Numbered from the stretch's first letter, positions 28,849 through 40,553 are shown. The stretch: DNA of 64,000 nt from Polynucleobacter meluiroseus (GCF_900205755.1 NZ_OANS01000002.1:345520-409519), one strand, 5' to 3'. Notes: generated by a model not told the origin, from the letters alone. Translations and numbers: made by a program.

Positions 28849-30714
28849 TTAGCAAAAGAAGGCTTTTGCGATGGCAACTTGTTCCGCCTTAATAAAAGCA
28901 GGCGCATGCCCCACCTCTGGAATTTCCACGCTGCGAGCATGTGAATTAACTGCACACATTTGCGCAACTGTAGCCGCAGATAGTAAGTCGGAATCACCGC
29001 CACGGACGATTAACATCGGAATGTGTATTTGCTTAAAAGCAGCCCACATAGCCAATTCACCAGCCTGAGCTAAAGCGGGATCAATCGCAGCAAAAGGAAT
29101 CGCAATATTGGGGTCGTAGTGCATGCCCCATGAGCCTGCTTTTTCAACTAGCATCGGACCGTTATAGGTTTCCCACTCATCATCGGTATGTTTGCCAAAT
29201 GAAGCGCACAGCATATTTAACTGCAATAAAGCGTCCGCACGATGAGCGAAAGAAAACGGCTGACCCACATAGGACCCCAATCGCTTGATTGCGTCAGCCT
29301 CAATACGAGGGCCCACATCATTAATCAGCATTTTTTGAATAGGGCTGTGTGGGAGTGACGCATACACCATGCCAATCAAGCCTCCCATTGAAGTACCAAA
29401 CCAGTCTATTTGACGGACCCCAAGTTGCGTCACTAGGCTACTAATATCGGCTACATATTGCGGGATGCCATAGTGCATCGGATTTGTTAATCGATCTGAA
29501 TCCCCGCGCCCAACAATATCGGGGCAGACTACGTAAAAATCCTGACAAAGTGCTTCTGCCAGGGTTTGAAAATCGCTCCCCCGCCTAGTTAAACCGTGCA
29601 CGCATAACAAGACCTTCGTGTTTGCAGGATTACCCCAACAACGGTATGCCATCCGATGAGGTCCATCGGGGCTGTGGCAGTTGACGAAAAAGAGCTCGCC
29701 TTGATGTCTAACTTGAGTGGCAGGTGCATGCTGCTCTAAATCCACCCCACACTGCTGGCTCGCGCATTGACTAGCGGACCCGCTCACTTCAGCTTGCAAA
29801 GTAACGTGATCAATTCCATGCTTAGCCAACAACATGGCTTGAATTCCCGTCATGACCTCTGGCCATTCTTGCATGGTGGCAATTTCGATATGGCCAATCA
29901 GCGCAGGAAAGTTTGGCGTCATCTCCCATACATGCAAATCATGCACACCCAATACACCTGCAACCTCTTTTAAATTCCCACCCACCTCAAGATAGTCAAT
30001 ATGGTGCGGAACGCCCTCCATCAAAAAGTGATACGACTCGCGCAAGATAGAGAAAGTAGATTTCAGAATTAAGATCGAGACAAAAATGGATAGCAAGGAA
30101 TCGGCTGGCATCCATCCAGTAAATTGAATAATTAAACCGGCGATCAACGCCCCGACTGATCCCAATAAGTCGCCCATTACATGGACTAAAGCAGCGCGGG
30201 TGTTAACGCTACTTTTATCTTTTGACAAGACCCATGCAACTGTCATGTTCATGAGCATGCCGACGCCGGCGACAATCGATACCGTAAAGCCGTTTACCTC
30301 GTGGGGAGTGAAAAGACGGGAAATCGCCTCACTAACAATCCACACCACTAAAGCCAACATGGCTATGCCATTTACAAAAGCCGCTAAGGCCTCTGCCCGA
30401 CCAAAACCAAATGAATGCTTTGCAGACGGTGGTCTAGCAGAAATGGTTTGTGCGAGTAGCGCCAATCCCAGTGCGGCAGAATCAGTCACCATGTGGCCCG
30501 CATCTGAAATCAAAGCTAAAGATCCGGCAAAGTACGCAGCGACAATCTCAACAATAGAGAAGCCAAGCGTGAGCACTAAGGCTATGAGGAGTAAATTTTG
30601 ATTAGATATTTCCCGCGCATGGGAATGGTGAGCATCGCCATGGTGATGCTTGTGCGACGGTGACTCGTGAGAGTGAGCATGCTTTGCAGCAGGCGAATGA
30701 TGATGACCCGACAT
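28849..30714 (-). CDS. Fusion: CDF cation-efflux transporter plus alpha/beta hydrolase
   Basis: One uninterrupted 621-residue frame joins two families. Residues 1-33 are His-rich (a metal-gathering tail), and 40-230 hold six membrane spans of a cation diffusion facilitator, with the Zn-site motifs H74-x3-D78 and H178-x3-D182. A cytosolic ferredoxin-like CDF tail ends near 310. After a short Cys/Gln linker, residues 335-621 form an alpha/beta hydrolase: oxyanion HGLTRRG at 373, nucleophile Ser442 in GTSMGG, a late Asp in RGGDSD and the catalytic His in VGHAP. Zinc export fits the first half; the substrate of the second is unknown. It is placed between scoB and relA. Confidence 0.88.
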   Translation of the reverse strand: MSGHHHSPAAKHAHSHESPSHKHHHGDAHHSHAREISNQNLLLIALVLTLGFSIVEIVAAYFAGSLALISDAGHMVTDSAALGLALLAQTISARPPSAKHSFGFGRAEALAAFVNGIAMLALVVWIVSEAISRLFTPHEVNGFTVSIVAGVGMLMNMTVAWVLSKDKSSVNTRAALVHVMGDLLGSVGALIAGLIIQFTGWMPADSLLSIFVSILILKSTFSILRESYHFLMEGVPHHIDYLEVGGNLKEVAGVLGVHDLHVWEMTPNFPALIGHIEIATMQEWPEVMTGIQAMLLAKHGIDHVTLQAEVSGSASQCASQQCGVDLEQHAPATQVRHQGELFFVNCHSPDGPHRMAYRCWGNPANTKVLLCVHGLTRRGSDFQTLAEALCQDFYVVCPDIVGRGDSDRLTNPMHYGIPQYVADISSLVTQLGVRQIDWFGTSMGGLIGMVYASLPHSPIQKMLINDVGPRIEADAIKRLGSYVGQPFSFAHRADALLQLNMLCASFGKHTDDEWETYNGPMLVEKAGSWGMHYDPNIAIPFAAIDPALAQAGELAMWAAFKQIHIPMLIVRGGDSDLLSAATVAQMCAVNSHARSVEIPEVGHAPAFIKAEQVAIAKAFFC

Positions 30715-30749
30715 AGTGAACCTATTATTTCACTAAACCGGGTCTCAAG

Positions 30750-31400
30750 TTAAAAGCCGCTCACGTCTACAGGGGCACCTGTTTTTGCCAGAACTTCCTC
30801 TTTACTTACGCCGGGCGCCAACTCAAGCAACTTCAGGCCCTTTGGAGTGATGTCAAGCACGCACAAGTCGGTAATGATCTGGCTGATGACGCCAACGCCG
30901 GTTAATGGCAAGGTGCACTCAGGCAGAATTTTGAGCTCTTCCGTGCCATCTTTCTTTTTAGCAACATGCTCCATCAAAACGACCACATGCTTGACTCCAG
31001 CCACTAGATCCATAGCACCGCCCATACCCTTGACCATCTTGCCAGGAATCATCCAGTTCGCAATGTCGCCATGCTCACTCACTTGCATTGCGCCTAAGAA
31101 AGCAATATTGATCTTTCCGCCGCGAATCATGCCAAAGGCATCGGCGGAAGAAAAGATGGAGGAGCCAGGCAAAGTCGTAATTGTTTGCTTGCCCGCGTTA
31201 ATCAAATCCGCATCAATCTGATCTTCAGTTGGAAATGGTCCAATTCCTAGCAGCCCATTTTCAGACTGAAGCCATACTTCCATGCCCTTAGGCACATGGT
31301 TCGCAACCAATGTAGGAATACCAATTCCCAAATTAACGTAGTAACCATCTTTTAATTGCTTGGCAGCACGTGCGGCCATCTCATCTCTATTCCAAGGCAT
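30750..31400 (-). CDS. scoB: 3-oxoacid CoA-transferase subunit B
   Basis: This subunit of succinyl-CoA:3-ketoacid CoA-transferase carries the catalytic Glu in the segment [11 protein letters not shown]. It moves CoA from succinyl-CoA to acetoacetate for ketone-body and short-chain acid use. The 216 residues and the end motif GAPVDVSGF agree with the family. It lies 48 bases downstream of scoA. Confidence 0.93.
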   Translation of the reverse strand: MPWNRDEMAARAAKQLKDGYYVNLGIGIPTLVANHVPKGMEVWLQSENGLLGIGPFPTEDQIDADLINAGKQTITTLPGSSIFSSADAFGMIRGGKINIAFLGAMQVSEHGDIANWMIPGKMVKGMGGAMDLVAGVKHVVVLMEHVAKKKDGTEELKILPECTLPLTGVGVISQIITDLCVLDITPKGLKLLELAPGVSKEEVLAKTGAPVDVSGF

Positions 31401-31448
31401 TTGATCTTCCTAAATATTCTGTACTAATTAAGGGGCGTCTAAAAGTAA

Positions 31449-32147
31449 TTAAGCTGCGGCTAAGGTACGTTGTTCAATCCTCTTCTCTGGAGCGGTATTG
31501 AGTACCAAGCGATGAACATAGATCCCTGGCGTATGAATTTCTGCAGGATCCAATTCCCCATTCTCAACAATTTCTTCTACCTCGGCAACAGTGATCTTGC
31601 CAGCCATCGCTACGACCGGATTAAAGTTACGCGCTGTTAAGCGATAGACTAAGTTGCCAGAGCGATCAGCCTTCCAAGCCTTCACCAAAGAGATGTCCGA
31701 AACAATGGAGCGCTCGAGAATGTATTTCTCACCATCAAACTCTTTTACCTCTTTACCCTCGGCAACTAGCGTGCCAAAGCCCGTTTTGGTATAAAACGCC
31801 GGAATGCCACAACCTCCAGCGCGCAGCTTTTCCGCAAGCGTCCCCTGAGGAGTGAACTCTAATTCCAACTCTCCAGCCAAATACTGACGCTCAAATTCTT
31901 TGTTTTCACCCACATAGGAGGCAATCATCTTTTTGACTTGGCGGGAATTGAGAAGAATGCCCAATCCAAAGCCGTCTACGCCCGCGTTATTGGAAACCGC
32001 TGTCAAATTTTGGGCACCCAAATCCTTTACCGCCATGATTAATGACTCAGGGATGCCGCACAGCCCAAAACCACCTACAGCCAGTTTTTGACCGTCTTTT
32101 AAAATATCGCGCAAGGCATCCACGGCCGTTGGATAGGTTTTATTCAT
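31449..32147 (-). CDS. scoA: 3-oxoacid CoA-transferase subunit A
   Basis: This is the CoA-binding partner of ScoB, 232 residues. The glycine-rich motif [11 protein letters not shown] near residue 21 and the later [12 protein letters not shown] are characteristic. It starts the scoA-scoB transcript; the 189-base divergent space to the ETF-QO gene should contain promoters in both directions. Confidence 0.94.
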   Translation of the reverse strand: MNKTYPTAVDALRDILKDGQKLAVGGFGLCGIPESLIMAVKDLGAQNLTAVSNNAGVDGFGLGILLNSRQVKKMIASYVGENKEFERQYLAGELELEFTPQGTLAEKLRAGGCGIPAFYTKTGFGTLVAEGKEVKEFDGEKYILERSIVSDISLVKAWKADRSGNLVYRLTARNFNPVVAMAGKITVAEVEEIVENGELDPAEIHTPGIYVHRLVLNTAPEKRIEQRTLAAA

Positions 32148-32336
32148 GGCTTTTATCCTAAGATTGCTATAAAGAGTAAGAAAAAGTAATCATAACGCTT
32201 TGGCCCTAAGCTCTCGAGCCCTTAGAGGAGGATGAGTTCGTGCTGGCAGCTAAGTGAATTTTATCGCTTAGAACTAAACTAGGGGTATACATCAGATAAA
32301 AAAGCACGCTTTTAAGCAATCAATGGAGACTTTTGC

Positions 32337-34007
32337 ATGACCAACCAAGAATTAGTTGCCCAATATGGTCCGCGAGAGTCCATGGATTACGATTTTGTTA
32401 TCGTTGGTGGTGGACCCGCTGGTTTATCAGCTGCCATCAAAGCGAAGCAGCTTGCCTCTGGAGCTGGCTTGGAAATCTCAGTCTGCGTCCTAGAAAAAGG
32501 CTCTGAAATCGGTGCGCACATTCTTTCTGGTGCAGTCATGGATCCCAAGGCCTTAACTGAACTACTTCCCAATTGGCAAGAGCTCGGTGCGCCCCTAAAT
32601 ACGCTGGTCACCCAAGATCAGTTCCTCTTTTTAACCAAAGACAACTCCCTAGAGGTGCCTGATTGGTTGCTGCCAACCTGCTTTAAAAATGAAGGTAACT
32701 ATATCGTTAGCTTGGCTAACGTCACGCGCTGGCTAGGCCAACAAGCTGAAAATCTGGGTGTTGACATCTTTCCTGGCTTTCCAGCTGCAGAAATTCTTTA
32801 CAACGAGGCGGGCGCTGTTTGTGGCGTCATCACCGGTTCAATGGGCCTTGATAAAGAGGGGCAGCCCACCGATCAGTTTCAACTAGGGATGGAGTTACGC
32901 GCTAAGTACACTCTATTTGCCGAGGGTTCCCGCGGGCACTTGGGGAAACAATTAATCGCGCGTTACTCCCTCAATGCGGATGCCGACCCCCAAAGTTACG
33001 CTATTGGCATTAAAGAGTTGTGGGAAGTGAAGCCTTCGCAAAGTAAACCCGGATTAGTAGTGCACACCGCTGGCTGGCCGCTCGAGAACGACACCTATGG
33101 TGGTTCATTTCTGTATCACCTTGGTGAAAATAAAGTGGCAGTCGGCTTGGTTGTCGGGCTCTCTTATAAAAATCCCTACCTCTCCCCTTTTGAAGAATTT
33201 CAGCGCTATAAGCTCCATCCTAAAATTCGTCGAACATTTGAGGGCGGTAAGCGCTTAGCTTATGGGGCAAGATCCCTTACAGCTGGCGGCCTAAATAGCT
33301 TACCTAAGATGGTTTTTCCTGGTGGTGCTTTGATCGGCTGTGATGCCGGATTTCTGAATGCCTCTCGCATTAAGGGCAGTCATGCAGCAATCAAAACAGG
33401 CATGCTAGCAGCGCAAGCAGCAGTTGCAGCGTTGCAGGAGAACCGCTCAGGCGATGAACTTGCAGCTTATCCTCAGGCTTTTAAGAAAAGCTGGTTATAT
33501 ACCGAGCTCAATCAGGCACGCAACTTCAAGCCTTGGATGTCCAAAGGCCTCTATCTAGGCACGCTGATGGTTGGCTTAGAGCAAAAAGTACTGGGCGGTA
33601 AGATGCCTTGGACACTTCATCTCAAACATGCCGATCATGAATGCTTAGAGCCGGCCGCGCAGCATCAACCCATTGATTACCCAAAACCTGACGGCAAGTT
33701 AAGTTTTGACCGCCTCTCCTCGGTATTTATTTCCAATGCCAATCATGCCGAAAATCAACCATCTCATCTTGTAATCAAAGATGCCGCGATACCAGTGAAT
33801 TTCAATCTCAAAATTTACGATGGGCCGGAGCAACGATATTGCCCTGCTGGGGTTTATGAATACGTGCAAGAGAATGGTAAGGCCCGCTTACAGATCAATG
33901 CGCAAAACTGTGTCCATTGCAAAACCTGTGACATTAAAGATCCCAGCCAAAATATTATGTGGGTCACGCCTGAAGGTGGTGGTGGCCCTAACTATGCTGA
34001 GATGTAA
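32337..34007 (+). CDS. Electron transfer flavoprotein-ubiquinone oxidoreductase
   Basis: ETF-QO passes electrons from ETF (fatty-acid and amino-acid oxidation) to ubiquinone in the inner membrane. The FAD dinucleotide-binding motif is VIVGGGPAGLSAA near residue 22. The [4Fe-4S] ligands are at the C terminus: Cys in YCPAGVYEY and the group CVHCKTCDI. The 556 residues agree with the family. The last 20 bases overlap the 3' end of the MFS gene on the other strand. Confidence 0.95.
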   Translation: MTNQELVAQYGPRESMDYDFVIVGGGPAGLSAAIKAKQLASGAGLEISVCVLEKGSEIGAHILSGAVMDPKALTELLPNWQELGAPLNTLVTQDQFLFLTKDNSLEVPDWLLPTCFKNEGNYIVSLANVTRWLGQQAENLGVDIFPGFPAAEILYNEAGAVCGVITGSMGLDKEGQPTDQFQLGMELRAKYTLFAEGSRGHLGKQLIARYSLNADADPQSYAIGIKELWEVKPSQSKPGLVVHTAGWPLENDTYGGSFLYHLGENKVAVGLVVGLSYKNPYLSPFEEFQRYKLHPKIRRTFEGGKRLAYGARSLTAGGLNSLPKMVFPGGALIGCDAGFLNASRIKGSHAAIKTGMLAAQAAVAALQENRSGDELAAYPQAFKKSWLYTELNQARNFKPWMSKGLYLGTLMVGLEQKVLGGKMPWTLHLKHADHECLEPAAQHQPIDYPKPDGKLSFDRLSSVFISNANHAENQPSHLVIKDAAIPVNFNLKIYDGPEQRYCPAGVYEYVQENGKARLQINAQNCVHCKTCDIKDPSQNIMWVTPEGGGGPNYAEM

Positions 34008-35151
34008 GCCCAGTTGACCTGAGTTTTTGAATGCACATGCCTGCTAACCCGCAGGCTAAGGCAGACATCACAAAGACGTTGCGTGGCACCGAGGCATCCC
34101 ACAACCAACCCGCACACAGTCCACCGAGCGTACCGCCCATTCCGTAAGACACTGTCGCCATTAAGGCTTGACCACGTGCCTGCATCGGCCCAGTAAACCA
34201 CCGTTGTAGTAGCTTTGTTGCCGCGCTATGGTGGGCCGCAAAGGTCCCTGCATGCATCACTTGTGCAAGTATGAGAACCCACGTAACTGGAAATAATGCA
34301 ATTAAGATAAATCGAATTACACCTATCCCAAAGGAAGCTTGTAAGACTACTTCGGGATCTAAGCGACTGAGTACCTTGTTCTGAAAATAAAAGAAGATCA
34401 CTTCGGCTGAAACTCCTAAAGCCCAAAATAAACCGATTTGAAATTTGTTGTAGCCTAGGCCAGCCAAGTAAATTGAGTAAAAAACATACAGAACTGCATG
34501 GGCAAACACCATAAAAAATCCAGAGAGCAAAAACCAGCGTACGTCAGGATTTAACAGCACGCTGAAGAACTCTCCCTTCATCATCTTGCGCCGCTCAATT
34601 TTGGGTTCATATAATTGAAACGACACTATTGCTAGCGCTATCAACACTACCGTCCCAATCACTGGATAAAGCTCAATGCCAGCTCGCTGAAATAATTCTC
34701 CGGCGCACAGCACCATCACAATAAAGCCAATGGAGCCCCACATGCGTAGACGTCCATAACGTTTATCAAATGAGTTGTCTTTAAATAGAGCGTGCACAGT
34801 AGCCGACTCCCCCAAAGGCATCAAGCTACTAAGAATCGTGTGCAATACAAACATCCAAATAAAGAATGCTAAATAACTATGTAGGAAATAGATCGACAGG
34901 AACACTACCGCAGCCAAGCAGGCGCAAAAGCGAATAATACGCATGCGGTCTGAAAGATAATCTGCTAACCAACCCCAAGAGAACGGGCCAATGATGCGAG
35001 TGATTTGCAGCATAGACATGAGGACTGCAACTTGAAAGACGCTAAAGCCACGGTCGACAAAGAATAGACTGGCGTATGGTGAAACTAGGCCAACATAAGC
35101 AAAATATAAAAAGAAGAAAGCCCCGAACGCCCAACGAACTGAAGGGGTCAT
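33988..35151 (-). CDS. MFS transporter, HcaT (3-phenylpropionate) type
   Basis: The 387-residue protein is polytopic with about 12 predicted membrane spans. The N-terminal segment FLYFAYVGLVSPYASLFF and the loop WGWLADYLSDR resemble the HcaT/LacY-like branch of the major facilitator superfamily. The substrate is unknown. It follows aroC by 43 bases on the same strand. Confidence 0.82.
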   Translation of the reverse strand: MTPSVRWAFGAFFFLYFAYVGLVSPYASLFFVDRGFSVFQVAVLMSMLQITRIIGPFSWGWLADYLSDRMRIIRFCACLAAVVFLSIYFLHSYLAFFIWMFVLHTILSSLMPLGESATVHALFKDNSFDKRYGRLRMWGSIGFIVMVLCAGELFQRAGIELYPVIGTVVLIALAIVSFQLYEPKIERRKMMKGEFFSVLLNPDVRWFLLSGFFMVFAHAVLYVFYSIYLAGLGYNKFQIGLFWALGVSAEVIFFYFQNKVLSRLDPEVVLQASFGIGVIRFILIALFPVTWVLILAQVMHAGTFAAHHSAATKLLQRWFTGPMQARGQALMATVSYGMGGTLGGLCAGWLWDASVPRNVFVMSALACGLAGMCIQKLRSTGLTSQHS

Positions 35152-35194
35152 GGGTTTTTAGTGCTCATTGTCAAAACTTACTGCAAGGAGAGTT

Positions 35195-36310
35195 TTAGTC
35201 AAGGCTCGAGCCAGACTGTGCCGCCTGAATCGGAGCAACAGCATGTGTAACGTCACCGCATTGTGCACGGTGGCGCAAGGCATGATCCATGAGGACCAGG
35301 GCTAACATCGCTTCTGCAATCGGTGTAGCCCTGATGCCCACGCAAGGATCGTGACGTCCTTTGGTTTGGACAGTCATCGGTTTGCCCTCTAAATCAATCG
35401 ATTCTTTTGGGCTCAAAATACTCGAGGTTGGTTTAATGGCAATGGCGACCTGCAAGTCTTGACCGCTACTAATACCGCCCAAGGTGCCACCAGAATGATT
35501 GCTAGCAAAACCGTCTGGATGCATTTCATCACCGTGCTCACTACCGCGTTGCGTGATTGATTGAAAACCAGAACCAATCTCTACCCCCTTGACGGCATTG
35601 ATGCCCATCATGGCATGGGCAATATCCGCATCCAATTTATCAAATAAGGGTTCACCTAAACCAATGGGTACATTGCGTGCTCGCACTTCGATACGTGCCC
35701 CACAAGAATCTCCTGCTTTGCGCAAAGAATCCATATAGGCTTCTAGTTGCGGAACCATAGACGTATTGGCCGCAAAGAAGGGATTATTCTCAATCACTGC
35801 AGCATCATCAAAAGGAATTTCGATTTCACCAAGCTGACTCATAAAGCCATAAATCTCAGTACCATAAGCCTCACGCAACCATTTCTTGGCAATCGCTGCG
35901 GCTGCTACTACAGGCGCCGTAAGTCTAGCTGAGGAACGGCCGCCACCACGAGGATCGCGTAATCCATATTTATAGTGGTAGGTGTAGTCTGCATGTCCAG
36001 GCCTAAACGTTTGCAAAATATTGCCATAGTCTTGACTACGTTGATCCGTATTCCGAATCAAAAGCGCAATCGGAGTGCCGGTGGTTTTGCCTTCGTAGAC
36101 GCCCGATAAGATTTCTACCTTGTCTTCTTCTTTGCGCTGAGTGACGTGCCGCGAGGTGCCGGGCTTGCGCCGATCTAAGTCGGCCTGTAAGTCCAACTCG
36201 GAGAGCAACATCCCCGGTGGGCAACCGTCGACAACGGCGCCAATGGCGGGACCATGGGATTCACCGAAAGTGGTAACTGTAAAAAGAAGGCCTAAAGTGT
36301 TTCCTGACAT
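35195..36310 (-). CDS. aroC: Chorismate synthase
   Basis: AroC converts EPSP to chorismate with reduced FMN, the last shared step of aromatic synthesis. The three family signatures are present: [18 protein letters not shown] at the start, GRSSAR in the middle and [18 protein letters not shown] near the end. The length of 371 is normal. Confidence 0.96.
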   Translation of the reverse strand: MSGNTLGLLFTVTTFGESHGPAIGAVVDGCPPGMLLSELDLQADLDRRKPGTSRHVTQRKEEDKVEILSGVYEGKTTGTPIALLIRNTDQRSQDYGNILQTFRPGHADYTYHYKYGLRDPRGGGRSSARLTAPVVAAAAIAKKWLREAYGTEIYGFMSQLGEIEIPFDDAAVIENNPFFAANTSMVPQLEAYMDSLRKAGDSCGARIEVRARNVPIGLGEPLFDKLDADIAHAMMGINAVKGVEIGSGFQSITQRGSEHGDEMHPDGFASNHSGGTLGGISSGQDLQVAIAIKPTSSILSPKESIDLEGKPMTVQTKGRHDPCVGIRATPIAEAMLALVLMDHALRHRAQCGDVTHAVAPIQAAQSGSSLD

Positions 36311-36379
36311 AGCAACATTATGTCATTTGTCAGAACAAACGCGGTTAAGAAGGTGTGTTTTGGTAAATCGAGATCAACT

Positions 36380-36829
36380 CTAGGTTTGCTCTGCGCCCTC
36401 GGGCCAATCTCGAATATAGGCTTTTAACATCGTATTTTCAAAATCCTGGGCTTCAACAACCGATTTCGCCACATCATAGAAGGAGATCACTCCCATCAAC
36501 ACCTTATGGTCCACGACTGGCAAGTAACGTGCGTGCTCGACGAGCATCATGCGGCGTACTTCATCGATTTCCGTTTCCATATTGCAAGTCAATGGGTCAG
36601 CTTTCATGACTGCTTTCACTTGCAAGCCATCTAACTTGCCATGGTGTCGGGCTAAAGCGGCAATCACCTCACGAAAAGTCAGCATGCCGACTAGCTTGTC
36701 GTACTCCATCACCACCAAAGAGCCTATGTCGTGTTCGCTCATGACTAGCACTGCGGTTTGCAAGGCCGTTTCTGGTGCTACGGTAAATAGAGTGCTGCCC
36801 TTGACGCGTAAGATATCGCGAACTTTCAT
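36380..36829 (-). CDS. Two-CBS-domain protein
   Basis: The 149-residue protein consists of two CBS motifs (residues about 8-60 and 73-130), each with the typical D-I-G-S-L-V-V and Y-L-P-V-V strand. Such pairs bind adenine nucleotides and sense energy state. No catalytic domain is attached, and the partner is unknown. Confidence 0.86.
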   Translation of the reverse strand: MKVRDILRVKGSTLFTVAPETALQTAVLVMSEHDIGSLVVMEYDKLVGMLTFREVIAALARHHGKLDGLQVKAVMKADPLTCNMETEIDEVRRMMLVEHARYLPVVDHKVLMGVISFYDVAKSVVEAQDFENTMLKAYIRDWPEGAEQT

Positions 36830-36908
36830 ATACCCTCAAACGAAGTGTGATCTTGTCAGTTCAATATAGCCCGATGCTGATTCAGAATCAAGGCTTCTAT
36901 TGCCGGTT

Positions 36909-38382
<1,474 letters not shown>

Positions 38383-38412
38383 ACCAAAGCGAATGCAAAG
38401 GTGACCCAAACC

Positions 38413-38796
38413 ATGTTTACTCAGCTGTTGAAAAAGAACCCCTACCAACTGGTAGCCTGCGCCGCCTTTATAGATCTCTTTATCTTATGCGTTTGCTGGG
38501 AATGGTTTATCTCACCATTGCGCCCCGGGGGCTCTTGGCTGATCCTCAAAGGAATTCCCTTGCTGTTCGCCATTCCAGGTATTTGGCGTGGGCGGGTTTA
38601 CACCATGCAGTGGGCCTCCCTTTTGATACTGCTGTATGTCACCGAAGGCTTGGTCCGAATTCTAGAAACCGGCGCCAATTTCTGGCTAGCTTGCCTTGAA
38701 ACAGCCCTGGCCACGGTGGGATTTGTCTGCTTATTGATCTATCTCAAGCCTATTAAAGCCCGTGCTAAGGCCTCCAAGAAGGCAGAAAACAGCTGA
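38413..38796 (+). CDS. DUF2069 membrane protein
   Basis: The protein has four predicted membrane spans in about 127 residues and a basic C-terminal tail (KARAKASKK). The pattern W-E-W-F-I-S-P-L-R-P-G-G-S-W is typical of DUF2069, which often follows wrbA in betaproteobacteria. I use the ATG at 38413, with AAAGGTGA upstream; a GTG at 38401 lies inside that Shine-Dalgarno sequence. Function unknown. Confidence 0.82.
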   Translation: MFTQLLKKNPYQLVACAAFIDLFILCVCWEWFISPLRPGGSWLILKGIPLLFAIPGIWRGRVYTMQWASLLILLYVTEGLVRILETGANFWLACLETALATVGFVCLLIYLKPIKARAKASKKAENS

Positions 38797-38912
38797 ACCA
38801 AGCCCATATTTAACTAATTCTGGCGTTTTAACTGAAATTTTTTGTATTTTTAGAGAATTCTTGTCATCTCACCGTCTTTCTGAGGCGTTGTTAGGCCATG
38901 GAGGTGGCAAAA

Positions 38913-39101
38913 ATGTCAACAAGACTCAAACGTTGGGCCCGTGCAATTCAAGAGATCGACCTTAGTAAAGGAACTGATCCTGAGGTGGCTATTGGGTATC
39001 TAGATAGTAAATACCGTGATATCGCTTGGCGTTACATTCGCATTCTCGGCTTTGAGCGCACAATCAACTTCATGGCCAGCAACAATTTTCACCCAGAATA
39101 A
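38913..39101 (+). CDS. Small protein of unknown function (62 residues)
   Basis: I do not recognise this gene. It encodes a basic N terminus (MSTRLKRWARAI) followed by a mixed region with Y-L-D-S-K-Y-R-D-I-A-W-R. The ATG at 38913 has a strong GGAGGTGG seven bases upstream, which also explains why the ATG at 38898 is not the start. A terminator follows at 39124, so it is an independent transcription unit. Confidence 0.68.
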   Translation: MSTRLKRWARAIQEIDLSKGTDPEVAIGYLDSKYRDIAWRYIRILGFERTINFMASNNFHPE

Positions 39102-39123
39102 ACTGTTCTACGTTTTAAAAAAT

Positions 39124-39157
39124 AGCCCCAGGTAAGTCATTTTCTGGGGCTTTTTTA
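39124..39157 (+). terminator. Intrinsic terminator after the 62-residue gene
   Basis: AGCCCCA at 39124-39130 pairs with TGGGGCT at 39145-39151 around a 14-base loop and is followed by TTTTTT. Confidence 0.88.
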
Positions 39158-39363
39158 TTTGGCCTGCTAACTAGTTTGTCTACCATTCAAACAACACAAA
39201 AAAAATCAACCTTTTAAATATTTGCTCGGCATCACAGCAAAAGGTCAATTCAGTTTATGCAAGACATTACTGTCCGAAGTAAGGTAATTCATTTTGCGCA
39301 ACCCATAATCACGCCAATACTTTATTAAAAAAGTTCAAAATAAGAAATAAGTGGGATAAAAGC

Positions 39364-39392
39364 TTGAAACTGAAGTGAATAAATCGTAGGAT
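39364..39392 (+). promoter_or_regulatory. Possible sigma-70 promoter of the H1-like gene
   Basis: TTGAAA at 39364-39369 and TAGGAT at 39387-39392 are spaced by 17 bases and lie about 70 bases before the H1-like start. The rest of the 39158-39363 space is AT-rich with no gene seen. Confidence 0.4.
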
Positions 39393-39460
39393 CAAGCGTG
39401 GTCAGAAACAAGTGGTGTAAACAGACCTTATTCATAGACACTTCTTCAAAGGAAAACAGC

Positions 39461-39766
39461 ATGAGCCAGAAAAAATTAGTAAAACAAATGTTAAAAAAGC
39501 TCGATAAGTTAGAGGCCGATAGAGAAAAGCTGATTGACAAGTTAGCTAAGACCTTAGACAAGATGGAGCAGACTGCGCCTCCCAAAAAGGCCGTAGCCAA
39601 GAAAGTGCCTGCTAAAAAAGCTGCTGCTAAGAAAGCGCCTGCTAAAAAGGTAGCAGCTAAAAAGGCAGTTGCAAAGAAAGCGGTTGCTAAGAAGGCCCCT
39701 GCTAAAAAGGTTGCTGCAAAAAAGCCAGCTCCAGCGCAAACAACAGTGTCCTCAACAAACTCTTAA
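39461..39766 (+). CDS. Histone H1-like Lys/Ala-rich protein
   Basis: The 101-residue product has an N-terminal coiled-coil-like segment ([19 protein letters not shown]) and a C-terminal tail of about 13 imperfect A-K-K-x repeats with P-A-K-K units. This is the architecture of bacterial histone H1-like proteins (as in Bordetella BpH1) that bind DNA or polyanions unspecifically. The ATG at 39461 has AAAGGA upstream. The next gene makes or uses polyphosphate, another polyanion; any functional link is a guess. Confidence 0.78.
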   Translation: MSQKKLVKQMLKKLDKLEADREKLIDKLAKTLDKMEQTAPPKKAVAKKVPAKKAAAKKAPAKKVAAKKAVAKKAVAKKAPAKKVAAKKPAPAQTTVSSTNS

Positions 39767-39797
39767 TCTTTTAGCTTGATAGCCTAACCTTTGCCTC

Positions 39798-40553
39798 GTG
39801 ATCAAATCGATTGAATCTGGAAGTAATTACGAGGCAGATCTAAGGCTATTACAGATTGAGTTAGTAAAACTTCAGCATCACATTATTGAAAAGGGTCTGC
39901 GCCTTCTAGTCATCTTGGAAGGTCGCGACACTGCTGGCAAGGATGGCACGATCAAGTGCCTCTCAGAACACCTTAGCCCAAGAGACACCCGCATCATCGC
40001 CTTGAATAAACCTTCCTCACGCGAAGAAGGCGAGTGGTATTTTCAGAGGTATGTGGCTGAACTCCCCACTAAGGGGGAGTTGGTATTCTTCAACCGCAGT
40101 TGGTACAACCGCGCCGGTGTTGAGAAGGTGATGGGGTTTTGCACCAAAAGTCAGTACCAACAGTTTATGGGTTCAGTGAACGAATTCGAATCCCTGATTG
40201 TTAAGTCTGGCGCTCAGATCTTTAAGTACTACTTAGACATTAACAAGCAAGAGCAGGCCAAAAGGCTGAAAGACAGGGAAAAAGACCCGCTTAAACAATG
40301 GAAGATTAGCCCGATCGACCAACAGGCGCAGAAGAAGTGGCATCAATATAGCGAGGCACGTGATTTGATGCTTGCCAATACAAGCAGTAAAGCTGCCCCT
40401 TGGACAGTGATCAATGCGAATGATAAGAAATTAACCCATCTCAACCTGATGCGAGATCTCCTCTCGCGGGTTGACTATCCGGGCAAGAATAAAAAATTGC
40501 TCAAGGTAGATTCGAAGATTGTGCTTCCCTGCCCTATAAGCGCGAAAAAATAA
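39798..40553 (+). CDS. ppk2: Polyphosphate kinase 2 family protein
   Basis: PPK2 enzymes transfer phosphate between polyphosphate and nucleotides. The Walker A motif is EGRDTAGKDGT near residue 32, the lid Arg region is KPSSREEGEWYFQRY, and the Walker B-like part is ELVFFNRSWYNRAGVE. The length of 251 suits the one-domain class I (ADP or GDP phosphorylation, or the reverse). The start is GTG at 39798, 31 bases after the H1-like gene. Confidence 0.9.
   Translation: MIKSIESGSNYEADLRLLQIELVKLQHHIIEKGLRLLVILEGRDTAGKDGTIKCLSEHLSPRDTRIIALNKPSSREEGEWYFQRYVAELPTKGELVFFNRSWYNRAGVEKVMGFCTKSQYQQFMGSVNEFESLIVKSGAQIFKYYLDINKQEQAKRLKDREKDPLKQWKISPIDQQAQKKWHQYSEARDLMLANTSSKAAPWTVINANDKKLTHLNLMRDLLSRVDYPGKNKKLLKVDSKIVLPCPISAKK

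Noticed and set aside
29700..29750. Two separate genes for transporter and hydrolase
   Set aside because: No stop codon and no well-placed start with a Shine-Dalgarno sequence was found at the junction; the frame is continuous.
33988..34007. Antisense regulation between ETF-QO and the MFS gene
   Set aside because: The 20-base 3' overlap is real, but convergent overlaps of this size are common and nothing else points to a regulatory RNA.
39590..39740. Noncoding tandem repeat
   Set aside because: The periodicity is explained by A-K-K codons of the H1-like protein.
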